This document shows, one piece after another, positions 8,510 to 18,412 of a DNA stretch of 47,141 nt. This DNA comes from Actinomycetes bacterium (lineage in GTDB: Bacteria; Actinomycetota; Acidimicrobiia; Acidimicrobiales; JAJZXF01): the NCBI GenBank assembly GCA_021791755.1, contig JAJYWA010000007.1:1-47141 (forward strand), read 5' to 3'. Numbering within the stretch: the stretch's first letter is position 1; every line of letters starts with the position of its first letter. A program made the position numbers and the translations under genes. The notes below the pieces were generated by a model. That model did not search any database. It was given only the letters and a program-made list of their open reading frames with translations, and had not been told where the DNA came from.

Positions 8510-10042
8510 TCAGCTGCCGGGGCTGAGAACGAGCACGGCCAAGAGGTCGCCGACATCTGGATTGTTGGCCGAGTTCTGACCGGGGATCCGCGGGCTGGTC
8601 GACTCGGTCGCCTTGTAGCTGCCGGGGCCAAGGTACGCATGGGCGACCACGACGGCGATCTTGCTGGAATTGGGGACCACGGCGTCGGCGACGATGTTGG
8701 ACGGCCCGGATAGGGTGATCGCTTGGCCTCCTCCTGACAGCGCGATGAACACTGCCAGGCTGCCCTTCCTGGACACGTTGAAGGAGGTGGATGCCAGCGC
8801 TGCGCCGGGTTCGGTCTCTGTGGTGTAGCTCACCGTGCACGAGGAGAAATGGTCGAGCGCTGCTCCGATCATGGCATTCGCCGATGTCCTTGTCGCGTAC
8901 GCGTCCGACGGGCTTGTAGTGATCGCAAAGGCGTCGACGACGTTCTTAGCTGCGTCGGCCACGCTCGCGTAGGTGCCACGGGCAAAATTGCCTGAGGCCT
9001 GGGCGCCACCGGTGGCGAAACCATAAACGTACAGCTGATTTCCGGGCTTGAGGGTCATCGACGTCGAGCGCTCGGCAGCCTGCGCTTCGGTGAGGATAGG
9101 CGAACCTGCTGCCGAGCTGGGCTTGCCAGACAGGCACGCGGCGTTCTTCGCGGCCTGCGTGCCGAAGGTGTTGGCCGATCCAGACGATGGACCCGTAGAC
9201 GGCGGGCTGGAGCTTCCTCGCGCCAGCGATGACGGTGGCGCTGAGGGACCCGTAGAGAGTGGCGCAGTCGACGGAGGTGCGCTGGAGTTGGTTGTCTTAG
9301 CTGGTCCGACGTACACGGCAGGTTGGCCCACCGAGGTCAGCCCGAAACCCAAGTAGGCGCCGATGGCAACGAGCGTCCCGGCAAGCATTGCGGCTATTAC
9401 CGGTATGACCGCCGGTTCACCTGGAGGCGCGTCGTCTTGTGAGCGCGGCTGGGCGCTCAACTTGGCGAGGGGGACGAACAGGATGATAGCTGCCGCGAGG
9501 CCGGCCAAGCCGAGCGCAAGCGCGATCCAGGCTAGCCCAGAAGGCACGGACGATGGCCCGGAGGACGGCAAGCGGAGCAGGTAGACGATGACGAACAGCG
9601 CTAGGAGCAACCCGAACATCCCTGATGACGCCGCTGCAAGGAGCCGCCGGCGATGTATAGCGGACGTGAGCAGCGCAAGGCGCGCTTGGCGTTCATCTTG
9701 TGAAAGGCGCCCAGCCGGTCGGCGCACGGGCCGTTCATCGGAAGCGGACGGCGATGGCGCTGTAGCGCCCGGCGCGCTCATGACGCTGTCGGTGGCTACG
9801 CTCGCATCGCCTGGAGTAGCGCCGTCTGGAGTCGCATCGCCCGGAGTCGCACCGTCACGTGTTCTTTCGGTCGGTCCGACTGGATGCGCTGAGGTTATTT
9901 TCTCAGCTTCCGTCGGGGCGCTCTCAATGGTGCTCGCGTCACTGGCATCCGGCTCCAGCAAGACGAGCGCGGTCCCGCATGCGGCGCAGAACTTCGCGCC
10001 TTGCACAGCAGCCCTGCCGCAGTTGGTGCAATAAGTAGTCAA
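8510..10042 (-). CDS. Zinc-ribbon membrane protein with extracellular Ser/Pro-rich region
   Basis: TTG start at 10042 gives LTTYCTNCGRAAVQGAKFCAACGTAL (zinc ribbon); TM segments; SSPPSTGPSSG linker; low-complexity GATPGDATPDGATPGDA. Confidence 0.7.
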   Translation of the reverse strand: MTTYCTNCGRAAVQGAKFCAACGTALVLLEPDASDASTIESAPTEAEKITSAHPVGPTERTRDGATPGDATPDGATPGDASVATDSVMSAPGATAPSPSASDERPVRRPAGRLSQDERQARLALLTSAIHRRRLLAAASSGMFGLLLALFVIVYLLRLPSSGPSSVPSGLAWIALALGLAGLAAAIILFVPLAKLSAQPRSQDDAPPGEPAVIPVIAAMLAGTLVAIGAYLGFGLTSVGQPAVYVGPAKTTNSSAPPSTAPLSTGPSAPPSSLARGSSSPPSTGPSSGSANTFGTQAAKNAACLSGKPSSAAGSPILTEAQAAERSTSMTLKPGNQLYVYGFATGGAQASGNFARGTYASVADAAKNVVDAFAITTSPSDAYATRTSANAMIGAALDHFSSCTVSYTTETEPGAALASTSFNVSRKGSLAVFIALSGGGQAITLSGPSNIVADAVVPNSSKIAVVVAHAYLGPGSYKATESTSPRIPGQNSANNPDVGDLLAVLVLSPGS

Positions 10043-10051
10043 TATTCTGCC

Positions 10052-10122
10052 TCTGCCTTCCCGAGCGACTCTAGCCACAAATCACCTTCTGCCTTCCCGA
10101 GCGCGTCTAGCCATACATCACC
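10052..10122. repeat. 36-bp tandem duplication, 2 copies with a few mismatches
   Basis: tctgccttcccgagcgactctagccacaaatcacc (10052) and tctgccttcccgagcgcgtctagccatacatcacc (10088). Confidence 0.9.
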
Positions 10123-10432
10123 GACGAGCACCGGGAGACCGATCTAATGCTCGCTAAGCGTGCCTCGTACGAGTGCTCCTGTGCTCAGCCCGCTCACGCG
10201 AGGTTGGCGCGGTTCCTGGTCATCCTGTGGTTCTCCCATGTACTGTACTCGTCCAACTCCGGTGCAGGCGCGCGACACGCCAGGAGGCGCGCAAAACACA
10301 CCAGGAGGCAGGCAGAGCAACCTATGCTACGCCGATCAAGTTCGAAGGTGACGTTGCCGGCAGGTCGCAAGCACGGTACCGTAGCACCGTAGCGTTGCGC
10401 TGCTGCAGTAGCTGGTGGCGCGTAGTCTTGCT

Positions 10433-10468
10433 AGCCACGCAGCGACACGCAGCCACGCAGCGACACGT
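10433..10468. repeat. 18-bp tandem repeat x2
   Basis: agccacgcagcgacacg[c/t] at 10433 and 10451, upstream of the amidohydrolase gene. Confidence 0.85.
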
Positions 10469-10497
10469 AGCGACGAGATGACCCAGGAGGTGATGCC

Positions 10498-11700
10498 GTG
10501 GAGATCGAAGACATGATCCTCGTGAGCGTCGATGACCATGTGGTCGAGCCACCCGACATGTTCATCGAGCATGTGCCCGGCAAGTGGCTCGATAGCGCGC
10601 CGAAGAGCGTGAAGAAAGCTGACGGCACGGACGTCTGGGTGTACGAGGGCAACGAGATACCGAACATAGGCCTGAACGCGGTTGCTGGACGACCGCCTGA
10701 GGAGTACAACATCGAGCCTACTCGCTACGAGGAGATTCGTCGCGGGTGCTTCGACGTCCACGAGCGCGTTCACGACATGGATCGCAACGGAGTGCTCGGG
10801 TCGATGTGCTTCCCTTCCTTCGTACAGTTTTGCGGGCAGCTGTTTGCCAGGAGCGCTGACAAGGAGACGGCTCTCGTGCTCGTGAAGGCGTACAACGACT
10901 GGCATGTCGACTCATGGTGCGCTTCTCATCCCGATCGCTTCATTCCGCTGTCGATACCTCCTATGTGGGATCCGGAGCTGATGGCCGACGAGGTGCGTCG
11001 GATGGCGTCAAAGGGATGCCATGCGGTCACCTTCTCCGAGGATCCGGCGAAGTTGGGATGGCCTCACATCTTCGGTGATCACTGGGATCCGTTCTTCGCT
11101 GCCTGCCAAGACGAGGGCACCGTTATTTGTCTGCATATAGGATCATCATCGACCATTCTTGGCTTGGCTCCAGGTGCGCCGATCGATGTGCTGATCACGA
11201 TGACCCCCCTCAATGCCATGCAGGCGGCTACCGACCTGCTCTGGTCGCCTGTCCTGCGCAAGTTCAAGGACCTGCAGTTCGCCCTTTCCGAAGGCAGCAT
11301 CGGTTGGCTGCCATACTGGATGGAGAGGATTGACTACGTTTACCAGCAGCATCGTTTCTGGACGCACCAAGACTTCGGGGACCGGCTTCCGAGCGAAGTG
11401 GCAAAGGACCACTTCACGTTCTGCTTCATAAGCGACGCGGCGGGCATCGAACAGCGCGATCGCATTGGCTTGGATCGGATCATGTGGGAGTGTGACTATC
11501 CTCACTCGGACTCCTCCTGGCCGTTGTCGCCAGAAGCTCTACGTAAGCAGCTGGACAATGTGAGCAATGCAGAGATCAACCAGATGACCCACCTCAATGC
11601 GATGCGCGTTTTTCGTTACGATCCATTTGCGCGACGTCCCCGGGAGTCATGCACCGTTGGTGCGCTGCGATCAAGAGCGACGAAGGACCAGAGCGTTTGA
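10498..11700 (+). CDS. Amidohydrolase 2-family metal-dependent hydrolase
   Basis: VSVDDHVVEPPDMF; CLHIGSS; MWECDYPHSDSSWP. RBS-like aggaggtgatg upstream. Confidence 0.9.
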   Translation: MEIEDMILVSVDDHVVEPPDMFIEHVPGKWLDSAPKSVKKADGTDVWVYEGNEIPNIGLNAVAGRPPEEYNIEPTRYEEIRRGCFDVHERVHDMDRNGVLGSMCFPSFVQFCGQLFARSADKETALVLVKAYNDWHVDSWCASHPDRFIPLSIPPMWDPELMADEVRRMASKGCHAVTFSEDPAKLGWPHIFGDHWDPFFAACQDEGTVICLHIGSSSTILGLAPGAPIDVLITMTPLNAMQAATDLLWSPVLRKFKDLQFALSEGSIGWLPYWMERIDYVYQQHRFWTHQDFGDRLPSEVAKDHFTFCFISDAAGIEQRDRIGLDRIMWECDYPHSDSSWPLSPEALRKQLDNVSNAEINQMTHLNAMRVFRYDPFARRPRESCTVGALRSRATKDQSV

Positions 11701-11951
11701 CGACAGATCGTGACGAAAGATTGGCCGTCCAGTGCCGTGGCCACTGGCTACAACCAGGTGGGGCTCCTCGTGGAAGCCGCATCGGCGACGTCACTTGCCC
11801 TTACCACGCGGGGCGCGCAAAGCTGTTCCGGCGGAAGGTAACCCTGTCGAGAGATGTCGACAGACGATGACGCCTGAGGTGCGGCGCAGGCAGCTGACGA
11901 TCAATTCATGGACGTCAAGGCCGATGGATACGTAACGAGACGAAGGAGGTA

Positions 11952-12869
11952 TTGGAGCAGATGAGCTTGCTTGACGGGAAGGTTGCGGTAGTCACCGGCG
12001 CCGGGCGAGGCATAGGGCGTGAAGAGGCTTTGCTGCTGGCGGCAAAGGGTGCAACCGTGATAGTGAACGATGTCGGCGCGAGCCTGGCGGGAGACTCGAA
12101 CGAAGGGCAACCTGCGCAGGTCGTGGTGGAGGAGATCCAGGCAGCTGGAGGCAGGGCGGCAACCAACTACGACGACGTCTCATCGTGGACCGGTGCTCAG
12201 AACCTTGTGAACCAGGCTGTCGAGGACTTTGGCCAGCTGGACATCGTAGTCAACAACGCTGGGATCCTGCGTGACCGGATGTCGTTCAATATGCAGGAGT
12301 CGGACTGGGACGACGTCGTACGGGTCCACCTCAAAGGCCACTTCGCGATGTCACATTTTGCTGGCGTCTACTGGCGATCCGAGAGCAAGGCTGGACGGGG
12401 TCGTCCAGGGCGCATCATCAATACCGCGAGCGAGGCTGGCCTGTACGGCAACGTGGGTCAGGCTAACTACGCTGCCGCAAAGGCTGGGATAGCCTCGCTC
12501 ACCTGGGTCCTTGCAAGGGAGCTCGAACGCTTCGGCGTCACTGTTAACGCGATAGCTCCGCGAGCGCGCACGCGCATGACCGAGAGCGCGTTCGGCGCCA
12601 TCGAGGCCGAAGACGATGCATTTGACCCGTGGGAGCCGGGCCACATCGCTCCGGCCGTAGCCTGGCTTGCAAGCGATGGAGCGAAGGACGTCACTGGGCA
12701 GATCTTTGTCGTCTTCGGGAGCACCGTAGAGCTGGTGGAGCCGTTCAAGGTCGTTAGCGCTTTGGACGCAGGCGCGCGGCGCTGGGAGCCCGAGGAGCTG
12801 GTGCAGAGAGCGCCTGAGCTCTTCGGGGACCGGTTGAGCGGCCTTCCCAAGTTCGACGTGGGTCTCTGA
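11952..12869 (+). CDS. SDR family oxidoreductase (3-hydroxyacyl-CoA dehydrogenase/MaoC-associated type)
   Basis: LDGKVAVVTGAGRGIGREEALLLAAKGATVIVND; VVNNAGILRD; NYAAAKAGIASLT. Confidence 0.92.
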   Translation: MEQMSLLDGKVAVVTGAGRGIGREEALLLAAKGATVIVNDVGASLAGDSNEGQPAQVVVEEIQAAGGRAATNYDDVSSWTGAQNLVNQAVEDFGQLDIVVNNAGILRDRMSFNMQESDWDDVVRVHLKGHFAMSHFAGVYWRSESKAGRGRPGRIINTASEAGLYGNVGQANYAAAKAGIASLTWVLARELERFGVTVNAIAPRARTRMTESAFGAIEAEDDAFDPWEPGHIAPAVAWLASDGAKDVTGQIFVVFGSTVELVEPFKVVSALDAGARRWEPEELVQRAPELFGDRLSGLPKFDVGL

Positions 12870-13015
12870 TGTCACCGGCTGTTCGGTCGGCGTAGAAAAC
12901 CGACGTAGAAAACCGACACTGTGGGCCGCTCGGGCGCAGGTCTTGCACGGCCGTGGCCCCGTGGTCGCCTATGAGCACGTCTTGGCCTGCTCGCGGGTGT
13001 GCAGGACGAAGAAGG

Positions 13016-13801
13016 TCAGGGTTGGGAGCGTGGGCCGCTGGTCGAGAAGGTCCGGACGCCCCAACGCATTGGCCGGGCGAGAAGCGGGTAAAATGCTCCG
13101 GGCGCCCCGAATCGTCGGGGAACTGTCATGTAGGTGATCTTCTTCTCGATCATCTTGACCACGGCGGCGGCGATAACCCTGGGTGGGTACAGGCGTCCGG
13201 GGTACTGCGCATCTGCCTTGCGCCAGATCTCCGTGTCGATCGGACCGGGGCTGAGCTCGCCGACATGTACGCCCGATCCGGCCAATTCCAGAGAAAGGCT
13301 CTGTGTCCAAGCGGACAAGGCAGCCTTGGACGCGCAGTATGCTGCCTCTCCGGGCAGTGGCAAGTGGCCCGCGACAGACGTGATGTTGACGATGTGTCCG
13401 TGCCCACGCTCGAGCATCGGCTCGAGCACGGCAGAGGTCATGTAGACGGCCCCGAGGAAGTTCGTTTGAATGATGTGTTCGATCTCCTCGACCGATGTGT
13501 CCGAGACATTTCGATGAAGTCCCACTCCGGCGTTGTTGATGAGCATGTCGATCTGACCCAGGTGTCGGGCCGCTTCGGCCGTTACCTGATTGCACTCCGA
13601 GCGCTTGGACACGTCGGCGACGACAGCTCGTGACGCGGGTGAGCTTCGACGGCAACGTTCCACCGTGGCGTCGAGGCGATCCTCACGCCTCCCGACTGCG
13701 ACTACTGTCAGGCCTCGCCGAGCCAGGTCAATCGCTATGGCTCTGCCTATCCCTGATGTTGCGCCGGTGATGACGGCCGTCTTGCCAGCGATGCGAGTCA
13801 T
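13016..13801 (-). CDS. SDR family NAD(P)-dependent oxidoreductase
   Basis: MTRIAGKTAVITGATSGIGRAIAIDLARRGLTVVAVGRR; MLINNAGVG; YCASKAALSAWTQSL. ATG at 13801 preferred over the longer ORF start. Confidence 0.92.
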   Translation of the reverse strand: MTRIAGKTAVITGATSGIGRAIAIDLARRGLTVVAVGRREDRLDATVERCRRSSPASRAVVADVSKRSECNQVTAEAARHLGQIDMLINNAGVGLHRNVSDTSVEEIEHIIQTNFLGAVYMTSAVLEPMLERGHGHIVNITSVAGHLPLPGEAAYCASKAALSAWTQSLSLELAGSGVHVGELSPGPIDTEIWRKADAQYPGRLYPPRVIAAAVVKMIEKKITYMTVPRRFGAPGAFYPLLARPMRWGVRTFSTSGPRSQP

Positions 13802-14025
13802 CCTTTCTCGAGATCGCCCGAGCGTATGGAGCGCATGGAACCTGTAGGAAGCAGCATTGCCCAACGAGTCTATTCGTATAGGGCGCCGCCAGCGTAAAGG
13901 ACATCGGGCATCGCCAGCGTGGTCGCTCGGAGGACCTGTCGCGACGCTCGCGTAGGTGAAATCAACGGTTCGCACCGCGTGTTCTGACGCTAGCTGCTGT
14001 GTGTGCCGGCTTGGATGATGTCTAG

Positions 14026-15189
14026 ATGCGACGCCGTTCGAGTCCCAAGGGCTCTCCTGCGCTAGTCAGTACTGCCGGACGATCACGTCACGGTGATCTG
14101 GCTGCTGCTGCGGCCTCGATCATGCGGAGAGCCGTCAGTGGCCTGAAGGCCGTGGGGAGGGGCGACACCACAGTTCGTGATCTCCAGATCGCACTTGGTG
14201 TGATCTGGCTTGTCGATGGCGGCTTGCAGCTGCAGCCGTTCATGTTCACCAGGGGCTTTGTCACGCAGATCTTGGAGCCCAGCGCCGCCGGCCAGCCTGC
14301 GCCGTTGGCCCACAGCATTCTTGCAATGGCCCACTATCTCCAGCCACACCTTGTGATGTGGAACGCTCTGTTTGCCTTGCTTCAGCTCGCGATTGGAGTC
14401 GGACTGTGCTTCAGGAGGAGCGTGAAGCCCGCCCTCGTCGTGTCCTTCGTATGGTCACTTCTGGTCTGGTGGCTGGCGGAGGGTCTGGGCGGTGTCCTTA
14501 CCGGTTCTGCCTCTCCGCTGACCGGGGCGCCGGGCGCAGCCCTGCTCTACGTGGTGGTCGGTCTGTGCGCCTGGCCACGGCGTGAGCTCGCAGGTGCACC
14601 AGCAAATGTGGATGTGCGGCCACAGGTTGAGCTGGGCACGCTGGCACGCGCCGAACCGAGCGGTGTACTGGGCACTTGGGGAGCCCGAGTCGGGTGGTGC
14701 GCGATGTGGCTTGGGTTTGCCGCTCTCACCATTATGCCGGACAATGTCCGCCCATCTGGGCTGAGCGCGCTTCTGGCTTCCAGCGCCTCAGGCGAACCAG
14801 GCCCGCTCGGTAGCTTGGATCGCGCTCTCGCTCACCTCGTCGGCGGGAATGGCATGGCGCTGTCGATCCTGCTTGCCGTGGCTGAGGTGGCAATCGGTAT
14901 CGGGGCCGTCTCACGCTGGCATCCCCGGGGGTTCATCGTCTTTGGAGCTGTGGTCGCCGTCATGTTCTGGATCGTTGGCCAGGACTTCGGCGGGGTGTTC
15001 AGCGGGCAGGGAACTGATCCCAACTCAGGTCCGCTCGTGTTGCTCTTGGGTGTTGCGGCTTGGGGGGCTCTGGGTCGGTCCATGTGGAGTCCCGGTCACA
15101 GGAGCCGGACGATAGGAGATCGGGTTGCGCTAGATCGCCCTGGTGAGCCGGCGGCGATCAGGAATGGAGGTTTTTCGTTTGATGCCTGA
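14026..15189 (+). CDS. DoxX-like multi-pass membrane protein
   Basis: Hydrophobic; LGVIWLVDGGLQLQPFMFTRGFV ... VWWLAEGLGGVLTGSASPLTGAPGAALLYVVVGLCAWPRR and a second similar half (GQDFGGVFSGQGTDPNSGPLVLLLG). First gene of the redox operon. Confidence 0.65.
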   Translation: MRRRSSPKGSPALVSTAGRSRHGDLAAAAASIMRRAVSGLKAVGRGDTTVRDLQIALGVIWLVDGGLQLQPFMFTRGFVTQILEPSAAGQPAPLAHSILAMAHYLQPHLVMWNALFALLQLAIGVGLCFRRSVKPALVVSFVWSLLVWWLAEGLGGVLTGSASPLTGAPGAALLYVVVGLCAWPRRELAGAPANVDVRPQVELGTLARAEPSGVLGTWGARVGWCAMWLGFAALTIMPDNVRPSGLSALLASSASGEPGPLGSLDRALAHLVGGNGMALSILLAVAEVAIGIGAVSRWHPRGFIVFGAVVAVMFWIVGQDFGGVFSGQGTDPNSGPLVLLLGVAAWGALGRSMWSPGHRSRTIGDRVALDRPGEPAAIRNGGFSFDA

Positions 15190-16066
15190 TGACGCGCCAG
15201 CCGCTGATGCCGGAACGGTGAGCGGCCAGCCAACTGCGAGCCCGGGCCAGCCAGTTGCGATCCGTAAGGTCAGCAGGAGAAAGGTGCTCGCTGTTCTCGG
15301 TGCAGCAGGCGCGGGCGCCGCTGCAGTCGGGACGGGCATTCTCGGGCGGGAGAAGGCCGCAGCAGCTGCGAGTGGTGCACGAGCGGTCGCCTCGGGCGCG
15401 ACAAAGCGCCGGTCTGGGCAGGTTCCTCAGTGGGCGATGGTGCTGGACCTGCGTCGGTGTGATGGCTGCAAGGCGTGCACCATGGCCTGCCAGCAACGCC
15501 ATTACCTGCATTCCGACCAGACGTGGATCAAGGTCTACAAGATGACGTCCGCAGGTGGTCAGACCTACCACATGCCTCGCCCATGCATGATGTGCGAGGA
15601 CCCGCCGTGCATGTACGTCTGTCCCGTCGGCGCCACGTTCAGGACAGACGAGGGCATCGTCCTCGTTGACCAGAGCGTGTGCATCGGCTGCCGGACTTGC
15701 ATGGCAGCTTGCCCATACGAGGCGCGTTACTTCAACTGGTCGACGCCGAAGCCTGCCCCCCGGATGCCGGGCATGCCGCAGTCGCCAGAGTGGCCTGTGC
15801 CGCAGGTGCTCGGGACCGTGGGGAAGTGCGTGTGGTGCGCTGATCGGCTTCCTCATGGCGAGCTCCCTGCCTGCGTGCAGGGCTGTCCCATGGGCGTTAT
15901 CTACATCGGGGATCTCGTCGCCGACGTGGGGGTGAACAGCTTTGGTGAGGTGATCCGCATCGCGCAGTTCATCCGCGACAACGACGCGGTTCGGTACCAA
16001 GAAGAGCTGGGCACGAACCCGCGGGTCTGGTACGTGCTGGGCCACGATCAGAGCTTGGCCGGATAG
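15182..16066 (+). CDS. Tat-exported multi-[4Fe-4S] ferredoxin subunit (TtrB/PsrB/DmsB-like)
   Basis: Twin-Arg segment SRRKVLAVLGAAGAGAAAVG; CDGCKACTMACQ, CMMCEDPPCMYVCPVGA, CIGCRTCMAACPYEAR, CVWCADR...ACVQGCPMG. Confidence 0.9.
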   Translation: MPDDAPAADAGTVSGQPTASPGQPVAIRKVSRRKVLAVLGAAGAGAAAVGTGILGREKAAAAASGARAVASGATKRRSGQVPQWAMVLDLRRCDGCKACTMACQQRHYLHSDQTWIKVYKMTSAGGQTYHMPRPCMMCEDPPCMYVCPVGATFRTDEGIVLVDQSVCIGCRTCMAACPYEARYFNWSTPKPAPRMPGMPQSPEWPVPQVLGTVGKCVWCADRLPHGELPACVQGCPMGVIYIGDLVADVGVNSFGEVIRIAQFIRDNDAVRYQEELGTNPRVWYVLGHDQSLAG

Positions 16067-16102
16067 CGATGCGACGAACCGCCCGGATAGCGATGCGACG
16101 AA
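16059..16102. repeat. 24-bp-period tandem duplication spanning the stop of the FeS gene
   Basis: ccggatagcgatgcgacgaa at 16059 and 16083; followed by a cgaatcgcgctgcgg-type duplication. Confidence 0.9.
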
Positions 16103-16212
16103 TCGCGCTGCGGCGAATCGCGCTGCGGCGGACAGTCCCAATGCCGAGCAGTCGCCGCAACTCCAGCAACCCGAGCCGCCGCAACCCCAGCAAGAGAATG
16201 GAGGAGATTTGA
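16069..16212 (+). CDS. Candidate 47-aa Arg-rich small protein (sORF, absent from the ORF track)
   Basis: ATG 16069 starts 2 nt after the FeS gene stop; TGA 16210-16212 overlaps the TTG start (16209) of the NrfD gene. MRRTARIAMRRIALRRIALRRTVPMPSSRRNSSNPSRRNPSKRMEEI. Confidence 0.35.
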   Translation: MRRTARIAMRRIALRRIALRRTVPMPSSRRNSSNPSRRNPSKRMEEI

Positions 16213-17699
16213 GTAGTGTGAAGCAGGGAGCCGAGTTGCACGACGTGCCTGAGCTTCCCGAGGTACGTGCGGCATCGATGAGGCCGGTGTTGCGCCCGGG
16301 GAGGTGGTACTGGCCGGTCGTAGGAGCGCTGGCCGCGGTTATCGTTGTCGGGTTGGTCGCCTGGGTGACGCAGCTGCACGAAGGGCTTGGCGCGGCCGGC
16401 TACAACGACCACGCGTTCTGGGCGATATACATCGCAGATGTTGTCACCTTCATCGGTGTCAGCTATGGAGGAGCGGTCGTGTCTGCGATACTCAGGTTGA
16501 GCGGAGCAGCTTGGCGCGCCCCGCTAACCCGGATAGCCGAGGCGACCGCAGTCGTCACCGTGATCATCGGCGGGTCGTTCATCATCCCTCACCTCGGCCG
16601 ACCTGAGAGGATCCTGGAGCTGATCTACCGCCCAAACCTTTCGTCCCCCATTTTCTGGGACTTCGTGGCGGTCTCGACGTACGCGTTCGCCTCGATGGTC
16701 TTCTTCTTCCTGCCATTGATGCCTGATCTGGCCATGGCCCGCGACCGCTTGGCTGAAGCGGGTCGTCATCGCCTCAGTCGCCTGTGCGGAGCCTGCGCTT
16801 GTCGGTGGCAGGGCAATCCGCGTCAGCGCCGGCGCCTTGACGGTGCGATCGGTCTTGTGGCGATCATGGTCATACCACTTGCAGTGTCGGTCCACTCGGT
16901 GCTTTCGTGGGCCTTTACGCTTACCAGCCGGCCCTGGTGGAACGAGAGCATTTGGGCTCCCTACTTCGTGGTTGCCGCGCTTTACTCTGGCATCGCGCTC
17001 GTGATTCTTGTCGTCGCGATCATGAGGCGGGTCTGGGGTCTCAAGGCTTTCATCACCGACCGCCATATCGTGCGGCTGGGCTTCATCCTCGTGCCGTTCG
17101 GCGCCGCCTACCTCTACCTCACGATCGCTGACTTCCTGCCCAGCAGCTACGTGGGAGAGAACGGCGTGACAAGCGTGTTCACACAAGTCCTGGTTGGCAG
17201 GTACGCGTTATGGTTCTGGCTTTTCGTCTTTGCCGGCCTGATAGTCCCCCTGCTCGTCGTGGCGCTGCCATGGACGCGGCGTGCCCCGTTCATCGTCGCC
17301 GCTGCAGCGTTGGTCGACGGGTCACTGTGGATCAAGCGGATGGTGATGGTGGTGGCCCCGGCCAACTATGGTCGTGTCTCCGGGGTGTTCGGCTCGTATC
17401 ACTTCACGTGGATCTCCGTGGCGGTCACCCTTGCCGGCGTTGCGGCGATCCCACTACTGCTACTGCTGCTCTTCAGGATTGTCCCCATCCTATCGGTGAC
17501 CGAGATGGAAGAGATGGAGGCCAGAGCTGCAATCGCAGCGAAGAGTGCGCCAGCTGGCACGGTTGCGGCAGCTGCCTCCGAAGAGCGCGAGCGCGTCTTG
17601 GTGGGCTCGGGGATTGCCGGTGGTCCGATGATGCAATCCGCTGCCGCGGCAGCTGACCGACAGCATCTTCACGACGGCGATGTGAGGCCAGGGTTATGA
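16209..17699 (+). CDS. NrfD/PsrC-like membrane quinone-interacting subunit
   Basis: Multi-TM; HAFWAIYIADVVTFIGVSYGGAVVSAILRL, IIPHLGRPERILELIYRPNLSSPIFWDF; RBS ggaggag before TTG. Confidence 0.85.
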   Translation: MSSVKQGAELHDVPELPEVRAASMRPVLRPGRWYWPVVGALAAVIVVGLVAWVTQLHEGLGAAGYNDHAFWAIYIADVVTFIGVSYGGAVVSAILRLSGAAWRAPLTRIAEATAVVTVIIGGSFIIPHLGRPERILELIYRPNLSSPIFWDFVAVSTYAFASMVFFFLPLMPDLAMARDRLAEAGRHRLSRLCGACACRWQGNPRQRRRLDGAIGLVAIMVIPLAVSVHSVLSWAFTLTSRPWWNESIWAPYFVVAALYSGIALVILVVAIMRRVWGLKAFITDRHIVRLGFILVPFGAAYLYLTIADFLPSSYVGENGVTSVFTQVLVGRYALWFWLFVFAGLIVPLLVVALPWTRRAPFIVAAAALVDGSLWIKRMVMVVAPANYGRVSGVFGSYHFTWISVAVTLAGVAAIPLLLLLLFRIVPILSVTEMEEMEARAAIAAKSAPAGTVAAAASEERERVLVGSGIAGGPMMQSAAAAADRQHLHDGDVRPGL

Positions 17700-18412
17700 G
17701 GCGTTCAGTAACAATGGCCCGCGGCTCTCTTGGTCGAGCTACCGCTGCGTGTGGCGCCGGAGTCGTGGTCGTGCTCATGTTTCTTCTGCCGGGCATGCTG
17801 GGAGGCGCGCCGGCAGCCTTTGGGGTCCCAGCGTCGGCTGCGGCGCAAAATGGCGCCCAAGGCAGCGCACAAAGTGGCGCCCAAGGGATGGGGAACATGC
17901 AATCGACCTCCAGCCAGTCGGGCGCTCGGCAACGTGCGCGGGGCGCCGGCGCCGAACTGAGCCTTTTGGTCGCACGGTCTGGGGCGTCCAGCGACCAGCT
18001 GGTGCTCACCGCAGCGGTCAGCTCTCCTGCAAGCAACGAACGGGTCTCGTTCTTCGTTGTCACGACCGAGCTCGGTGGGCGCCGGCTGGTCCCGCTCGGC
18101 AGCGCGGCCGTTACCCCGTCCGGCGATGCATCTATCACCTACCAGCCGACGTGGACCGGTACGGAGCAGTTCGTCGCACAGATCGGTACGGATCCGTCGA
18201 AGCCGGTCGCAAGCGCAAGCCGGAACTTTCTCGTGACGTCGGCAGTTCCTGGAATGAGCGCCGCGCTTGCCAACTCCCCCAAGCCATTGCGCCAGGTGGG
18301 ACGGGGATTTGTCATCGTCGTGCTGGTGGTGGTGGCGCTGGTGTGGACGACGCTTCTCGCAACCCTGTACCGGGTGGTCAGAGGGACCCGAAGGCTGGCC
18401 AGGGTGACATGA
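17696..18412 (+). CDS. Exported/membrane-anchored protein of unknown function (possible Ig-like ectodomain)
   Basis: Signal-peptide-like N-terminus, Gln/Gly/Ala-rich linker, beta-rich segment, C-terminal TM helix. ATGA overlap with NrfD gene stop. Confidence 0.7.
   Translation: MRRSVTMARGSLGRATAACGAGVVVVLMFLLPGMLGGAPAAFGVPASAAAQNGAQGSAQSGAQGMGNMQSTSSQSGARQRARGAGAELSLLVARSGASSDQLVLTAAVSSPASNERVSFFVVTTELGGRRLVPLGSAAVTPSGDASITYQPTWTGTEQFVAQIGTDPSKPVASASRNFLVTSAVPGMSAALANSPKPLRQVGRGFVIVVLVVVALVWTTLLATLYRVVRGTRRLARVT

Noticed and set aside
8510-10078. Longer start (10078) for the zinc-ribbon protein
   Set aside because: The extra residues come from one copy of a 36-bp tandem duplication; the zinc ribbon begins right after TTG 10042.
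11649-11870. Possible Rieske-like remnant (CRGHWLQPGGAPRGSRIGDVTCPYH)
   Set aside because: Spacing is CxxH rather than the Rieske CxH, and the frame overlaps the amidohydrolase C-terminus; probably coincidence.
15158-16141. 327-aa minus-strand ORF opposite the Tat-FeS gene
   Set aside because: No domain-like features; antisense of a clear multi-cluster ferredoxin.
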